Assembly (NCBI GenBank): GCA_963971405.1
Contig: OZ020490.1
Location: 8,170,874 to 8,234,873, forward strand
Direction of reading: 5' to 3'
DNA from: Psococerastis gibbosa
Taxonomy: Eukaryota > Arthropoda > Insecta > Psocodea > Psocidae
DNA length: 64,000 nucleotides
Shown here: in pieces, positions 32,470 through 44,112 of the stretch
How the letters are laid out: each line of letters opens with the position of its first letter
How positions within the stretch are numbered: the first letter of the stretch is position 1
The notes under the pieces: generated by a model
The model's database searches: none
What the model saw: the letters and a program-made list of their open reading frames with translations, nothing else
Told to the model about the DNA's origin: nothing
Program-made: the position numbers and the translations under genes

Positions 32470-32960
32470 GGACCACAATAGCAGAGGCGGACGCAGCTAC
32501 CGGCACTGCGGGCAATTGTCTCCCCCCCCCCCCTTTGGAAGGCAGTTATATTCTTTTCCTCTAAAATCCAAGTGTTAACTTTACTCTGAACCCTATTTTT
32601 TTAATAGAAATTTCCCCGGGGGAAACCCCCGGCCCCCCTATGAACAAATTTATTAATTTTCTGTAATATAGAAACCTTATTGCTCTGAAAATGAGTAAAA
32701 CCCCCAATGTTTCAGCCCTATTTTTCAAAAATGTTCTACTGGGGGAGATCCCCCCCCCCCTTCATATCCTCCGAACCCTCTGGCTCATGCGCAAAGGACA
32801 CTAAGGTCATTAATGTACGTAAAAGGTGCGTACGTCCATGAGAACGGCTTTCCCCATTTTATACGCTTTTATGAAAATGATGGGTGGAGGGGCGCCAAAT
32901 TATACACCGCTCCCTTCGAAAACCTATCGTTACGCCACTGACAAGTGCCTTCCCTTTTGA
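32470..32960. repeat. C-rich dispersed repeat fragment
   Basis: It has GCAGAGGCGGACGCAGC, poly-C tracts, CCCCGGGGGAAACCCCCGG and a TCGTTACGCCACTGACAAG stretch. The same text, inverted, is found within 49981-51208. Non-coding. Confidence 0.55.
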
Positions 32961-33089
32961 TGAGGTCTGGGACCACATCTGCGTGACAATAGGTAAGTCT
33001 GAGTCCATAAAAACCAATTGAAAATAATATAATCACCATGATTCGTGAGAAGAGATTTCGGCAATGATATAAATATTGGCCGAATACTC

Positions 33090-33350
33090 GTACAGAAACA
33101 TTATAAATAATGTCTGAAATCGATGTTCCAAGATGGCGGCCGATTAAAACAAAATATAATTCATATCTCAGTTAATATTGGTCCCTGAGGAATGAAATAA
33201 AATCTGACTGAATGTCCGTATTATTATCAACGATAATGTTGGTCACCACTTTTTACGACAAATCAAAGATTTCAATATGGCGTCCAGTCAAAGTGAAAAC
33301 ACTGTGATACTCATACAGAAACAATATGAATAATGTCTGAAATCGATGGG
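33090..33350. repeat. Repeat unit also present at about 35128-35305
   Basis: ATCTCAGTTAATATTGGTCC followed by GATTTCAATATGGCGTCCAG recurs with about 90% identity near 35148-35285. Within this copy ATAATGTCTGAAATCGATG occurs twice (about 33109 and 33328), a second, tandem level. Confidence 0.6.
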
Positions 33351-33464
33351 GTCGTTGGCATTGGAAAATGGGCCTCTGTAATTAGGTCTAAGATGAAGAA
33401 GAGTCCTTCAGGGCATTATTATATTTTATACAGGTATTATGTATAAGCCTTGTATCGTACTTAC

Positions 33465-33645
33465 CAAATTTATTAAGCGGTACTATTATCCACGCAGCAA
33501 TCCATGCTGGTAGGAAAGGGTGAAGACTTGGAAATTTAAAAACATGCTTGTAGTAGTTTCTGTTGTCGAAAAAATATTTAACCAGCCTTAGCACAAGGAT
33601 GCATCCGAGTATTTTTGTGAAAAGCTGCAATGTTATTTCTATCAT
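33465..33645 (-). pseudogene. P450 exon 1: start codon and membrane anchor
   Basis: The ATG at 33645 directly follows a TTTTTTCAG acceptor. The exon encodes 60 residues with one hydrophobic segment (about residues 8-26) and then a FKFPSLHPF stretch in the place of the usual Pro-rich hinge. It ends TTTG|GTAAGT, phase 1. Confidence 0.75.
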
Positions 33646-33690
33646 CTGAAAAAATTAGGACAATTTGGGACACATGGACGGATAGACATA

Positions 33691-33862
33691 GCGGGCAGAG
33701 GTGGGGGGAGGGGGTAGTTGTTACCCAAGCATTTTTTAAAATCTATTGTAAGTTAATTTATTACCTACGCTCTAATTTAATCGAAACTACATATTTTTGT
33801 TCTATTTTGACCCACTACTACCCCCCCCCCCTACTACAAAATGGGCTGGATCCGTCCCTGGT
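33691..33862. mobile_element. Short hAT-like MITE with 8-bp duplication
   Basis: TAGACATA lies at 33683-33690 and 33863-33870. The right end reads inward CAGGGACGGATCCAGCCC. The left end (CAGAGGTGGG) is only loosely inverted. It has G-rich and C-rich tracts. Confidence 0.55.
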
Positions 33863-33941
33863 TAGACATACTGTAGGGTGAGCGTGGCATTAAAACTGTT
33901 TCATATACTGAATTGCGCGATATACATATATACTGTATACC

Positions 33942-34118
33942 CATGGCCGTGCCCAGGCGGGTGGTCCAATGGGTCCGGACCCCCCTCCCCCCGAAATAAA
34001 TTTTCTTATATAAACCTGTATTGTTTGAAGAATTCATCCATTAATTCATTAATAAATTAGGTAAATTTTTTTTGGACGACCCCCCCCCCCCCCCCGAAAT
34101 CAAAACCAGGGCACGGCC
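33942..34118. mobile_element. MITE with GGCCGTGCCC inverted ends
   Basis: The left end has GGCCGTGCCCAGG and the right end CCAGGGCACGGCC, an inverted match of 12 of 13 bases, with C-tracts inside each end. No clear target duplication was found. Confidence 0.55.
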
Positions 34119-34306
34119 TTGACTGTACCTAAAAATGATGACCCCTGTTTTTGCTTTCTTATTTATGCGTTATAATTTTGTTATATAATTTAAACGTTTA
34201 ATCGTTCTATATGGAGGGATTGACACAGGCTATGGAGAACAGAATTATCATTTATAAATTAATTTGAAATTAATATATAGAAATTTTTTGATAATCTACA
34301 ACTTAC

Positions 34307-34360
34307 CTCGTAGCTGTCAGCTAAAAGCCTGCTATAGAAGAACGTCGAACTAATTATTGT
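34307..34360 (-). promoter_or_regulatory. Possible 5' untranslated exon and start site of the P450 gene
   Basis: Exon 1 begins with an acceptor right at its ATG, so an upstream leader exon is needed. At 34307 a strong donor (CTACGAG|GTAAGT) lies on the minus strand 660 bases upstream. An AATTAGTTCG word about 50 bases further upstream resembles an arthropod initiator. This is inference only. Confidence 0.3.
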
Positions 34361-35668
34361 TGCCTAATTACAAGTTCATTTAAATTTCTTGTAAACATGC
34401 ACTCAATATGTTGCAGAAAGCTGTTCTGGCGCTAAATTACCGATACTTAGCTTATGAGTAAATAGGCCATTAACGAAATTATATGTTGCATATTATGTGC
34501 AAGGTTCAAAGTTTAAATAGGATGAGAAACTTAACCTTGATTGAAGGATTATTAATTTTTCGTAAGCTAAACATCGGTGATATTGCAGAATAAGATAAGC
34601 CCAGGTGCCTATTGATGCACATATGTGCTAAATTTGTAGGGGTGATAGAATTTCCGAGTTAAAAGTCAGTTTCTTCAGACTTTGGACGTTGCGTTGTCCC
34701 TCAATTTATGTAAATTGTTCAATGAAAAACGTTGTGTATCATTGTATCAAGGAACCCACTATTTATTTAAAAGTCCTTTTTTTTCTCTATGTTGGTAGTT
34801 GAAGACGTCAGGGGAAAAACCCGAAAGGTGCACTTTATTTGGTCGAAATTGAGATAATGGTGGCATTCTGTTCAGTTTTTAACCTAGTTTTAAATGACCT
34901 AACAAAACCGGAGAAATACAGGTAAGGTTCTACACAAACGGTGTGGGAAAAAATAGTACTTATAGAGGGGAAGAAACGGCTAGGCTACTTTAAACTTTAA
35001 TATTCAATTTCTAAAAAATCAACTTTTGATCACCTTTCCGGTTTTTCCCCTGTTTTCTTCAGTTGTTAGAATGAGTGTGTAAATGAGAATAAGATTATAA
35101 CTTCCGTAGATATTATCCATTTCGTTCCCCAAGATAGCAGTCGATTAAAACCTTCATCTCAGTTAATATTGGTCGCTGAGGACTGAAATAAAATCTGACT
35201 GAAAGCCCGTATTATTATCTACGATAACGTTAATAACTACTTTTTACGACAAATTAAAGATTTCAAGATGGCGTCCAGTCAAAGTGAAAATACGGTAATA
35301 CTTAGATAAAAGTTCACAGTTACCATTGTGGTTCGAAATTTGGACGCACAAGAGTGTTTTTTTGTGTGTTGATATTGTGGTCGAGAAAAGAATGAATTAT
35401 TTTATATTTATAATTATATATATGTACATAGCGTAGGTAGCATATTTTTACATTTAGCGAGCTCTTTGGGGGGCTTGGTTGTAAATGGGATGGATAGACA
35501 CCAAAAGCTACAGGCACATCCAGTGGCGGCTACAGAGGGGGGGTCAGGGGGTCATGACCCCCCCCCCCCTTAACGCCCCGAAGGGGCGGCAAAATGACGA
35601 TGAAAAATATTTCATTTATTAACATTTAAATTTAAAAAAAAAACATATTCAATATAGGCTATTTAAGT
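34361..35668. other. Intergenic DNA upstream of the P450 gene
   Basis: No gene seen. It contains the second copy of the 33.1 kb repeat (about 35128-35305) and a poly-C stretch at 35560 next to CAGTGGCGGCTACAG, which resembles a hAT end without a partner. Confidence 0.4.
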
Positions 35669-35676
35669 ATAATACA

Positions 35677-35956
35677 CAGCGCCGGATTTACCGTATGGGC
35701 AACATGCAGATTTTAGGGGCGGCAAATTTGTGGAAAATTTTGAGCATTTTGGAAGCAGTGGTGTGTGGTGAGCGCGCAGTAAGATGCTAACGCACGAAGG
35801 CGGCGGCCGCTCAGCGCTGTGTGAGTGAACTCTCAGAAAATTGTAATATTTTCTCAAATACCCAAGCAAGGTTAGCAAAAGTTTTAGGAAGGGTTGTGTC
35901 GGGCGGCGGCAGCTTGTCATATGCCCATGGGCGGAGAAAACATAAATCCAGCCCTG
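35677..35956. mobile_element. hAT-like MITE, 280 bp
   Basis: ATAATACA is duplicated at 35669-35676 and 35957-35964. The ends are CAGCGCCGGATTTA and, inverted, CAGGGCTGGATTTA, 12 of 14 matching. No coding sequence. Confidence 0.75.
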
Positions 35957-36110
35957 ATAATACACAAAAAAGAAAATTGAGCGACAATTTTTGAATGTGT
36001 CGTGTATAGGGTGCATGCGTGCACGTTGATACGTACAGTTAGGTTAAAGAGAGGGTCATAAGTCCTAATCTCGCTGCATTCTTTTTTCTTTCTTTTTCTA
36101 AATAAGTATT

Positions 36111-36135
36111 TTATTATTATTATTATTATTATTAT
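36111..36135. repeat. (TTA)n microsatellite
   Basis: About eight perfect trinucleotide units lie just upstream of LINE D. Confidence 0.85.
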
Positions 36136-36461
36136 AAATTATAAATGGCGGCTAGTCAATTTCGCAACTCCTAAGTTCAGTTTTTAAGTGAGAAATTTTA
36201 CCATACCTGAAGTGATACTGGAAGGGAAAGTTAACCAAGACCACACACAAGCATCCAGGTACCAATAAAATACAAAAAATATTGGACACAGCAATAAAAA
36301 ATAGGCAGATGAGCTTCACAGACAGTTACTACTGTTCATAGTGCTGCAATTGAACTATAGTGAAGACAGCGAACTGTCAGGACCTGTCCACAGATATTAT
36401 AACTACTAGGCTAGTATACACAAACCTCAACTTGCACTTACTCAATTGTCCTCACTGTAAA

Positions 36462-37341
36462 ATGAAGACGTGTAAGAGATGCGGCGATAATATTGGGCCA
36501 GATGCTACGCTAGTTACATGCTACGGAAAATGCAATGGCACATATCACCTAGAATGTTCCAACTTATCAATGAGAACGTACAGAGGCAAGTCAGAAGCGG
36601 AGAAAAAGAAATGGGTGTGCATAACCTGTAGAGAAAAAAAGAAAAAAACCCGAAACTGATACCGAAATCGAGGCCAACCAAGAATCAGATTCAGAAAACG
36701 AAGAAACAAACTCGCAGCTGAGTATTGAGGAGAAACTAGACCAAATTATGAAGGGGCAAAAGCGAACTGAAAAATTAATTATGAGCTTCCACAACATCGT
36801 TGCTGCCTTACGGGAAGAAATTAAAAAAAGGGATGGAGAAATAACCGAACTACAGGACGAACTACACGAATTCCAACAGCACTATCGGGGAAATTACGTG
36901 GAAATTCACAATCTAAAAGAAGAACAAGGAGAATCTGACCAATCCCTGCAAAACAAAATCATAAAAGTAGCTTCTGTAGTAGGCGTGAAAATAGAAGAAG
37001 AAGACATTGAGGCTTACCACAGGATCCCCACAAGGAATACAAGCAAACCGAAGCCAATTATAGTTGAGCTATCGTCCCGGAAAAAGCGAAACCTCATCTT
37101 GTCGAAACGAAAAACTAAAATAAGCCAAAGAGATGTCCTAGGGGATGGAGGAGCAAGCAAAATATACATAAACGAGAGTCTCACAAAATATAACAAAGAA
37201 CTGCTATACAGAACAAAAAAAGCAGCGAAAGAAAAAGACTATAAATTCGCATGGTGCATCAACGGAAGGATCTACGTACGGGAGGAAGAAGGATCCCGAC
37301 CGATTTTAATTAAGAATGAAAAGCAACTAGATACCTTGTAG
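36462..37341 (+). pseudogene. LINE D ORF1: PHD-like finger plus coiled coil and FP-type domain
   Basis: The ATG at 36462 opens a Cys/His finger (CKRCGDNIG, CYGKCNGTYHLEC and CITC) of PHD type. A one-base shift at the poly-A run near 36640-36655 moves the frame. The second part (36748-37341 and its in-frame upstream) is an acidic, then coiled-coil region and a domain with AYHRIPTRN and a KIYINESLT stretch, seen in ORF1 proteins related to baculovirus FP. ORF1 proteins of this type bind element RNA. The reading frame is broken once. Confidence 0.75.
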
Positions 37342-37421
37342 GACTTATCATACAGTGCTGCAGAAACATACCGGTACTCGATAAAAAACGATAGTTGCAA
37401 ATCAATTTAACATAAGGGGTT

Positions 37422-38458
37422 ATGAACAATTTTTCAGTCGACGAATATATGAGCTTGAAAGGGATACATCGTTTAACTCAAAAAAATGCGACCTAAGAAT
37501 TTTGCACCTAAATATCAAATCCTTAAAAAAACACTACAATGAACTTCTCATTATAAAAGATCAACTAAACCCAGATGTCATAACCCTGTGCGAAACGGAC
37601 CTAAAACCGCACGAAACACAGTTATATAAATTGTTAAACTACAATACTTTCATTTATTGCAGGACAAAACAAGCAGGGGGAGGAATAATGGTCTATGTAC
37701 GGAAAAACTGGGGGTGTGAAGAAATATTATCTGGTGAATTATATGATTCAATGGAAAAGGTATTTTTAAAAATAACTTTTGAAAATCAAAAAAGTATAAA
37801 TTTGATGTCAATCTATAGACTGCATAAGTCAGTGGATCGTTTTTTAACTGATCTGTGTCAAATAATTGAAAATAAAATTGAGGGAAAATCAATCATTATT
37901 GGCGATATTAATTTATGCCTCATCAAAAAAACTAAAAAGAAAGAAGATTATTTAAACTTATTGATAGCAAACGGTTACAAACAATGTATAAATACAATAA
38001 CACGAGAACACTTTAGAGAGCAAACACTGCAGACGTCATGCATTGACCACTGCTTCATTAAAGGCATAAATGCGACGGATTCCGCAGTTTTGCAATTGAA
38101 AATATCTGATCACTATCCGATAGTAATAGACCTAAAAATGAATGAAAAAATAAAACTTCATGAGAATAAAAAAAAGGTTAAAAAATACAATGAACCCCTC
38201 TTAAAAGCCTTATTAGCTTCGGAAAAGTGGGAAAATTCATTTAGTTCTGAAGATAATCTGAATGATATGTATAATAAAGTAATAACAACATTTAAAAACA
38301 TATATAAAAAGGCAAAAATCACGAAAGGGAACCGTGAAAAGAGAGAAAGCATTTGGGTTACACCTAAGGTAAAAATAGCTATTGCGAAAAGGGACGAACT
38401 ATTCAAAAAATGGAAAAAAAAACAAAAAAAACTTGCTGTTAAGAGAAAGATATACTAA
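37422..38458 (+). pseudogene. LINE D ORF2: apurinic-type endonuclease domain
   Basis: A likely start at 37422 is followed by a frameshift in an AAAAAAA run near 37483. The domain then reads LHLNIKSL, TLCETDL (Glu), GGIMVYVRKNW, IIGDINL, SCIDHCF and ISDHYPI, all expected active-site blocks of the LINE endonuclease. A stop ends the frame at 38456-38458, and the link to RT (LLRERYTKQRNITTK) is in another frame. Confidence 0.8.
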
Positions 38459-39220
38459 ACAAAGAAACATCACTACAAAAATTATAATTGCAGCAAAATG
38501 TAGATCAATCCACAATGAAATTAAAAACGCGAAAAATGATACATCTAAAATGTGGGAAGTAATAAATAGACTAACCGGTAATAAAAAAATAAAAGTATTG
38601 AAGACGGCATTGACAAAAATTTCTTGGTGGAAAAATCAAAACAAAATATTCGGGGCACTGCAAATCTATTCTTATCTACTTTTCTGGAAGAAATACAAAA
38701 GCTGTGTGTAGGCTGCAAATGGCCAATAACCAAAATAAACTCACAAAATAAAAGCGACGCGGTTTTCAATTTTAAACAAATAACATGTCATGAAGTCCAA
38801 AAAATTATTGATGGCTTGAACACAAAAAAATCGCCAGGTTCAGACACGATTAGAATGCAAGACCTGAAAAGCAATAAAGAACTTACAAAAATCCTCACTG
38901 ACATAATAAATAAATCTTTTAAGGAAGGGAAAATCCCAGACGAAATGAAAGTAGCAATAATAAGACCTATCTTTAAAGGCGGAAAACAAAATGACCCGAA
39001 AAACTATAGGCCTATATGTATATTAAATACAATAGAGAAAGTAATGGAAAAGGCCGTTCATGGTCAGTTAGTAACATACTTAAACAAAAATAAGTTAATA
39101 AATGACAAGCAGTACGGTTTTCAGAAGAATAAAAGCGCTGAGCAGTGCCTTTCTGACTTTAGTGAGTACGTAAATAACCAACTCCATTTGAATAATAACC
39201 TTCTTGTTTTGTTTATAGAC
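38459..39220 (+). pseudogene. LINE D ORF2: first half of RT
   Basis: From about 38624 the frame reads KKSPGSD, RPIFKGGKQ, NYRPICILN, KQYGFQ and LLVLFID, RT blocks 0 to 3. Coding stops at the BEL insertion. The short linker before it (38440-38620) is read in two frames. Confidence 0.8.
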
Positions 39221-39507
39221 TGTTGGAGCCATCGTGGCTCCAACAACGGCATACGGCACCTGCCTGGTCGGCTGTCTCCCACGCAATGATGATTGCGGGC
39301 AGGGCGCTGCAAATATTTACGCAGCAGCCTAACTTGAGGGCGAGCCAATGAGCATGCAGAAGGTTGCTTGTGATTGGCTCGCCTCTGGTTGGTGTTTTTG
39401 CACTTATATTTGGGTTTATGGTAATAAAGTTTAGTATTCTCTCAGACACGGTATTGTTCATTTGGTCTACTAGGGTCCTAGTTTCCTGCCATCCGCCAAC
39501 CCTAACA
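39221..39507 (+). repeat. 5' LTR of BEL E
   Basis: It begins TGTTGGAGCCATCGTGGCTC, itself a small inverted repeat, and ends CCCTAACA. An AATAAAG signal lies at about 39424. Confidence 0.93.
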
Positions 39508-40098
39508 TGGTCCATTCGAGCTAGAATAGCCAGCTAGCTGCCTATTGCATTTATAAATGCTTTTTGGCTGGGGCAGAAATGCTGAGACCTCTTCATTTGA
39601 AAAATCTCGGTGTTCGTTATTTTATTCGTATGTCTGAGAGTAAGTTCGCGATACGGGAATTTGTCGTGTTTCGCGTTTTCGAGTGCTTTATCGCGTTCAG
39701 TGAAGTGGTGCCAACGGTGTGGTACTTCCTTGTAGGCCCACGGGCTTTTAAATACGGGGTTTTTCGTCGATTTCAAGCTCCAAACAAGTTTGCCGTTATC
39801 AGGCGAACATACATTTAGGAGGTTACCTTTATGCTAAGCACAAGTACCTCCGAGAATAAAGGCCTGGCATTACATGCTAGAAAAAAGGCCGGTAACTGAC
39901 TTGGACTAGTGCGCATTATTAACAAGCACAAGTGTTGTCCTCAGCAGTAGTTCCCTGTGACTGCACCTGCCGTTCTCCAGCTACGCCTTGGGTAAGCATA
40001 ACGTCATTTAACAGTGTTATGTTCCTATTAGCCGGGGAACATTACTATCTTGCGTAGGACAAAGGGCATCGAAGCCCACATTTGACCGCCTTGGTCAC
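39508..40098 (+). other. BEL E leader with primer-binding site
   Basis: TGGTCCATTCGAGC at 39508 abuts the LTR and has the TGG start of a tRNA 3'-end primer site. I cannot name the tRNA. The rest is untranslated leader up to the ATG at 40099. Confidence 0.6.
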
Positions 40099-41711
40099 AT
40101 GTCACCTATAACAAGATCTAAGTCTGCACTGTCAGTCACTGAAGACTCACCAACTTTGGTACGCTCAAGCTCCAGTGGGTCAGTTTACTTGTCTTCGACG
40201 CCTTCGTCGCAAGAGTCAATTATTGCAATGTCTACATCGACACCCTTGGATGACTTAGTCCAGGATCGGACGATAATCAAGACGCAGCTCCTTGCTCATC
40301 TTGATGATTTGCCTCTAATTACGCAATGCCAATTTGCGACGTATTCTGCTGATGTTCATCAATTGATGGTACAGCTTGCACCGATTCATAAGGACATTCT
40401 TAAGTTGGCCCCATCTGACGAAGTAGACCAACATGTCCGTGAGTTCTGTGACATTAAGAGAGACTGCCTGAAGCTACTCAGCCATTTCCAGCCTCTCCCT
40501 CAGGGTGCATCGTCGCCATCGCAGAGTAACAGAAGCAGTACCAGCTACTCCCACTCGTCAGTGCGCTTGCCTGACATCGCTCTTCCGACATTTAATGGTG
40601 ATCAGTCGTTATGGCCTTCATTTTCGGCGAGATTCACCAGCATCATCAACCGCTTTACGAACCTATCGGACGAAGATAAGCTTGACTATCTTCAAACGGC
40701 GGTAAAGGGAGAACCGAAGGCTCTTATTGCCAATGTAATCCCTGGATCAGGAACAGCATTTACTGAAGCCTGGACAATTCTGGAACAAATATTCCACAAT
40801 CATCGTCACACAGTTGGCACAATTATAAGAAAACTTCTCGAGCACCCTCCTGCCCACGATGATGTTGCACTTCGCAAATTTGTCGAGACGTTCCGTTCAG
40901 CCATGTCAACTCTTGTGATTATGAAGCTGAAACCAGAGAAGTCAGACTATATATGGAATACGTTAATCCTTTCGAAATGTGACTCGACCTTACGAGGCAA
41001 CTTCGAACAGCATCAAAAGGATGACAAGATACCTCCTACTTCTGACCTTTTAGCATTCATTCAAAAGTACCTGCAAGCTCAGGCGCACAGTCGCACGCAA
41101 CCAACTGCTCCGACTTTTGACAACAGGCCAAAGGCTCCACCTTTCGAGCTGAAGCGGACGTTTCCTCTGATCAAGAAGTCAAGACTATGTCCTGAGTGTC
41201 AACTTGATCAGCCAATTTACAAATGTGCAGTCTTTAACAAAGCCACAGTCCAAGACAGGCACACCATTGTTAAAAGGCACAAGCTATGTACGAACTGCCT
41301 AGCACCAGGGCATACTTCACGTGAATGTGCCAAGATGAGGTGCAAAACTTGTGACAAACCACATCATACGCTACTGCATTTCCAGAATGCATCTGGAGAA
41401 CCTGCCAAAGTCAACGTAGCTGCAAACTGTAGCACAGTTCTTTTACAGACAGCACTGATTCATGTCAAGGGGCGCGATGGTGCCGAAGTTCCTATGAGAG
41501 CAGTCCTAGATGGCGGAGCCACCTGTTCCATAATTACAAATGACGCGCTCCAGCAGATTGGAATACCAACTCAACCTCTTGAATATTCAGTAGCAGCACT
41601 TGGTGAAAGAGAACAACGATTCAGTAAAGGAGCTGAAATACAACTTTCCTCTTGGGACGGCACATTTGAAGCCCGAATACCTGTGTTCGCAATGCCGAAG
41701 ATCACGGGTAA
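40099..41711 (+). pseudogene. BEL E gag and protease, cut by the Penelope insertion
   Basis: The frame codes for a gag of the DUF1759/Pao type (helical region about residues 150-340), then CPEC, CTNCLAPGHTSREC and CKTC knuckles (about 372-425), and a protease with AVLDGGATCSII (active Asp near 473) and a MPKITG end. It then runs into Penelope DNA and stops at 41722-41724. The frame continues at 44462. Confidence 0.85.
41701..41711. repeat. Target-site duplication of the Penelope-like element
   Basis: ATCACGGGTAA occurs here and at 44451-44461, 11 bp, directly flanking element F. Confidence 0.9.
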
Positions 41712-41757
41712 CATAAATAATTAGATTACTCGTGACTTCGTGGTATTTCATTTTAAT

Positions 41758-42095
41758 AAACAAAAAATAACAAAAACTTAGAGTTTTAGAAAAACTTGTT
41801 ATAACAACCCGAATTAGTAAAACCCAAATAATCGTTAAGAAATTAACTTTGTCTAAGAAACCCACTTGTGTTAGTATAAAACCCTGAGCGCTTTCGGCAA
41901 GAACTGCCATCTACAGAGGGAAACCCACTAGCACAGTTACACCTTATCTGCGATTTGAGACTTGCTCAACTCGAGGAGAAGATGCAAATGTGACTAGGGA
42001 GAGGAAACCTTGGTTTATATAGGACTGGGAGCGGGGGGAGGAGGGGGTGGGAGGGGGTGTGGCTGGTTACCTATTCCTAACCTACTAGCTAGATC
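41758..42095 (-). repeat. Inverted arm of PLE F, 3' side
   Basis: Reverse complement of 44113-44450 with about 99% identity by eye (for example ACACCTT against ACTACTT, AATGTGA against AAGGTGA). It has a G-rich stretch at 42030-42058. Confidence 0.9.
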
Positions 42096-42475
42096 TATTA
42101 GAGGGGATGATTGTGTGAATGTTAAGTCGTTGGTTAATTTTTCCATATTGTGTAAAGCTCTTTTGATTTCAACATTTTCAAAAAAATTTAAAGTGTAACT
42201 TTTCTTTATTTTGTGTAGGGCTGTCCAATTGTGAGGATCGAATGTGTGGTTTTCCGAGTTAAGGTGTTTCGCGAATGTGCTGTTGGTGTTGGTGTCTCCT
42301 ATACCTGTTATATGTTCTCTGACCCTAGTTTTAAAGCTTCTGCCTGTTTGGCCTATGTAAATTGCGTTACAATCGTTACAATTTAGACGATAAACTCCAT
42401 TGCCTTTTTCTTTTTCTGGTTTGGTTTTGCAGTTCATGAGTTTATTGGCCAAATTGTTGCGATTGTACGGGGCTG
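42015..42475 (-). pseudogene. PLE F GIY-YIG endonuclease domain
   Basis: Read with the homologous upstream part it has NRNNLANKL, then GVYRLNCNDCNAIYIGQTGR, RVREHITGIG and HLNSENHTFD: the GIY-YIG core with its Arg and a His block, plus the CxxC typical of PLE endonucleases. It makes the nick used for target-primed synthesis. It is separated from RT by one frameshift, and the ORF runs on into the arm. Confidence 0.85.
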
Positions 42476-44086
42476 GTGTTTTGTCTGTTGTAGAAGAAAT
42501 GAGGTTACTAATTTTTTCTGTGATTTTTCTATGTATTGTATCCTGAAATATGATTTATTGGTTACCGGGTTTAAGCTCCCTGGGGGGTAAATTAGTTTGA
42601 GGTTGTGTTTGATTTTGTGATGTCGTAGGATTCTGTCTATTAGGTTGAGATTGAAATTGTTATTTTGGGCAATTTGTTTTATTGTATTTAATTCATTATT
42701 ATAGTTGGTTTGATTCATAGGGATGTTAATGAGTCGAAAAATCATACTATGGAATGCTGCGTGTTTGTGCTGGAATGGGTGAGAAGAATCAACAGGGATT
42801 ATATTATCGCTATGGGTTTCTTTACGAAATATCTTGAAGTCTAGGGTACTATTATTTTTGGTGATGGTGAGGTCTAAGAAGTTCAGGGAGTTGTTTTCTT
42901 CTACTTCCATGGTAAATTGGATTTTTGGGTGAATTGTGTTGATAAAACTTAAGAAATTGTCTAGTTGTCTGTTACTTCCTGTCCAAATGCAGAAGATATC
43001 ATCCACATACCTTGTCCAGAAAGATATACATTTAACTAGGGGATTTTTATTGTGTAGAAGTTTGTGTTCGAAGTTATCCATAAAAATTTCAGCAAGAAGG
43101 GGAGAAAGGGAAGAACCCATAGGTAGACCTATTTTTTGTTGGTAGTAGTCGGATTCGAAGCGGAAATAGTTTTGATGGGTGCATGTGTCTAACAGAAGGA
43201 GGGTCTCAGAAATAAGGCTGTTCGAGGTGTTATTGTGATAGAGTGACTGGGCAACTAATTTACGTACTTCGGGTACGGGAATATTAGTAAACAGATTTTT
43301 GACATCGAAAGAGACGAGTTTGGCATTGCTGGATAAGGAAAGGTGCTTAAGGCGGGAAACCAACTCGAATGAGTTTTTGACGCTGTGGCGGGGTGTGAAG
43401 TTTGATAGCTCGCGAATGTGTTTGTTGAGAAAACTAGCTACTTTGCTGGCTGGGGCACTGTTATACGAAACTACTGGGCGGATAGGTTGATTGGGTTTAT
43501 GAAGTTTAACCAGACCAAAAAATGAAGGAGCTACGGGGTTCATGTTGGTAAATTTATAGGCTATATCTTGGGGTATCGTGTTAGAGCTTTGTTTAATGGA
43601 TTTTTTGGTTGCTTTTTGGAATTTGTTTGTGGGGTCTACTTTAAGTTTTACGAATGTGGATTCATCAGAAATGAGGTCTAAGACTTTAGAAACATAATCA
43701 TGGGTAGGTAAAATGACAATAGAATTTCCTTTATCCGCCTTGGTGAGTGTAAGGTTATCTTGGGCTAGTTTCTTTTTTATAGATTTAGTGTTATCGTTTT
43801 TGTGTGTAAGTTTGACGTTTTTCAGAATATCTGCTGCTATGTGTTTTTCATTATTGTGGTTTTTTAGGCTAAATTCAGTGTCTGACATTAAGTTGGTTAA
43901 CGTGTTTTTGTTTAGACCTATATCGGGGCAATACTTGAGGCCCTTGTTGAGAAGTTCCATTTCTTTTGTGTTGAAAATCGTGTTAGATAAGTTGACGGTA
44001 CGAGGATAGAATTTATGTGTGGTGATGGGTAGTGTAGTGAGTGTCTGCGCTGAAGGCGTGAGGCCTTGACCTACCCCAGTCTGCAT
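42434..44086 (-). pseudogene. PLE F reverse transcriptase (550 codons)
   Basis: The ORF starts at an ATG at 44086. It reads the PLE blocks LTKADKGNSIVIL, FFGLVKLHKP, IRPVVSYNSAP, SFDVKNLFTNIP, GLPMGSSLSPLLAE and RYVDDIFCIW (Asp pair near residue 360), then SLNFLDLTI. PLE RTs are the sister group of telomerase RT. The frame ends at 42434 just after a one-base shift near 42475, where the sequence leading to the GIY-YIG domain is in another frame. Apart from this it looks undamaged. Confidence 0.9.
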
Positions 44087-44112
44087 CGATCGATGAAGGG
44101 GGTTAGACCGGG

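Larger units (their letters stand above)
16297..33645 (-). pseudogene. Cytochrome P450 gene, eight exons, probably inactivated
   Basis: Eight exons on the minus strand give a P450 of about 538 codons: a membrane anchor, the substrate-binding region, the I helix (ALETTGTTIS), the K helix ETLR (E-x-x-R), the PDRF region, the heme loop FSLGHRQCPG with the axial Cys, and a standard C-terminus. Exon limits are 33465-33645, 32104-32307, 28950-29138, 27543-27755, about 19982-20219, 18270-18510, 17650-17829 and 16297-16466. All have GT-AG borders except the donor of exon 5. Phases agree at every junction except those of exon 5. Such enzymes sit in the ER membrane and oxidise small lipophilic compounds. 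The pattern is CYP4-like, but the family is uncertain. An in-frame TAA at 17693-17695 and a stop plus frameshift in exon 5 suggest a pseudogene, though errors in the sequence cannot be excluded. Introns hold copia C, a foldback palindrome and MITEs. Confidence 0.8.

Noticed and set aside
33388-33464. Extension of the P450 exon 1 ORF past 33465
   Set aside because: A GTAAGT donor at 33464 and the phase of exon 2 show that the extension is intron.
41587-41910. Minus-strand ORF of 107 codons
   Set aside because: It is the inverted-arm counterpart of the chimeric ORF start, running into antisense BEL gag.
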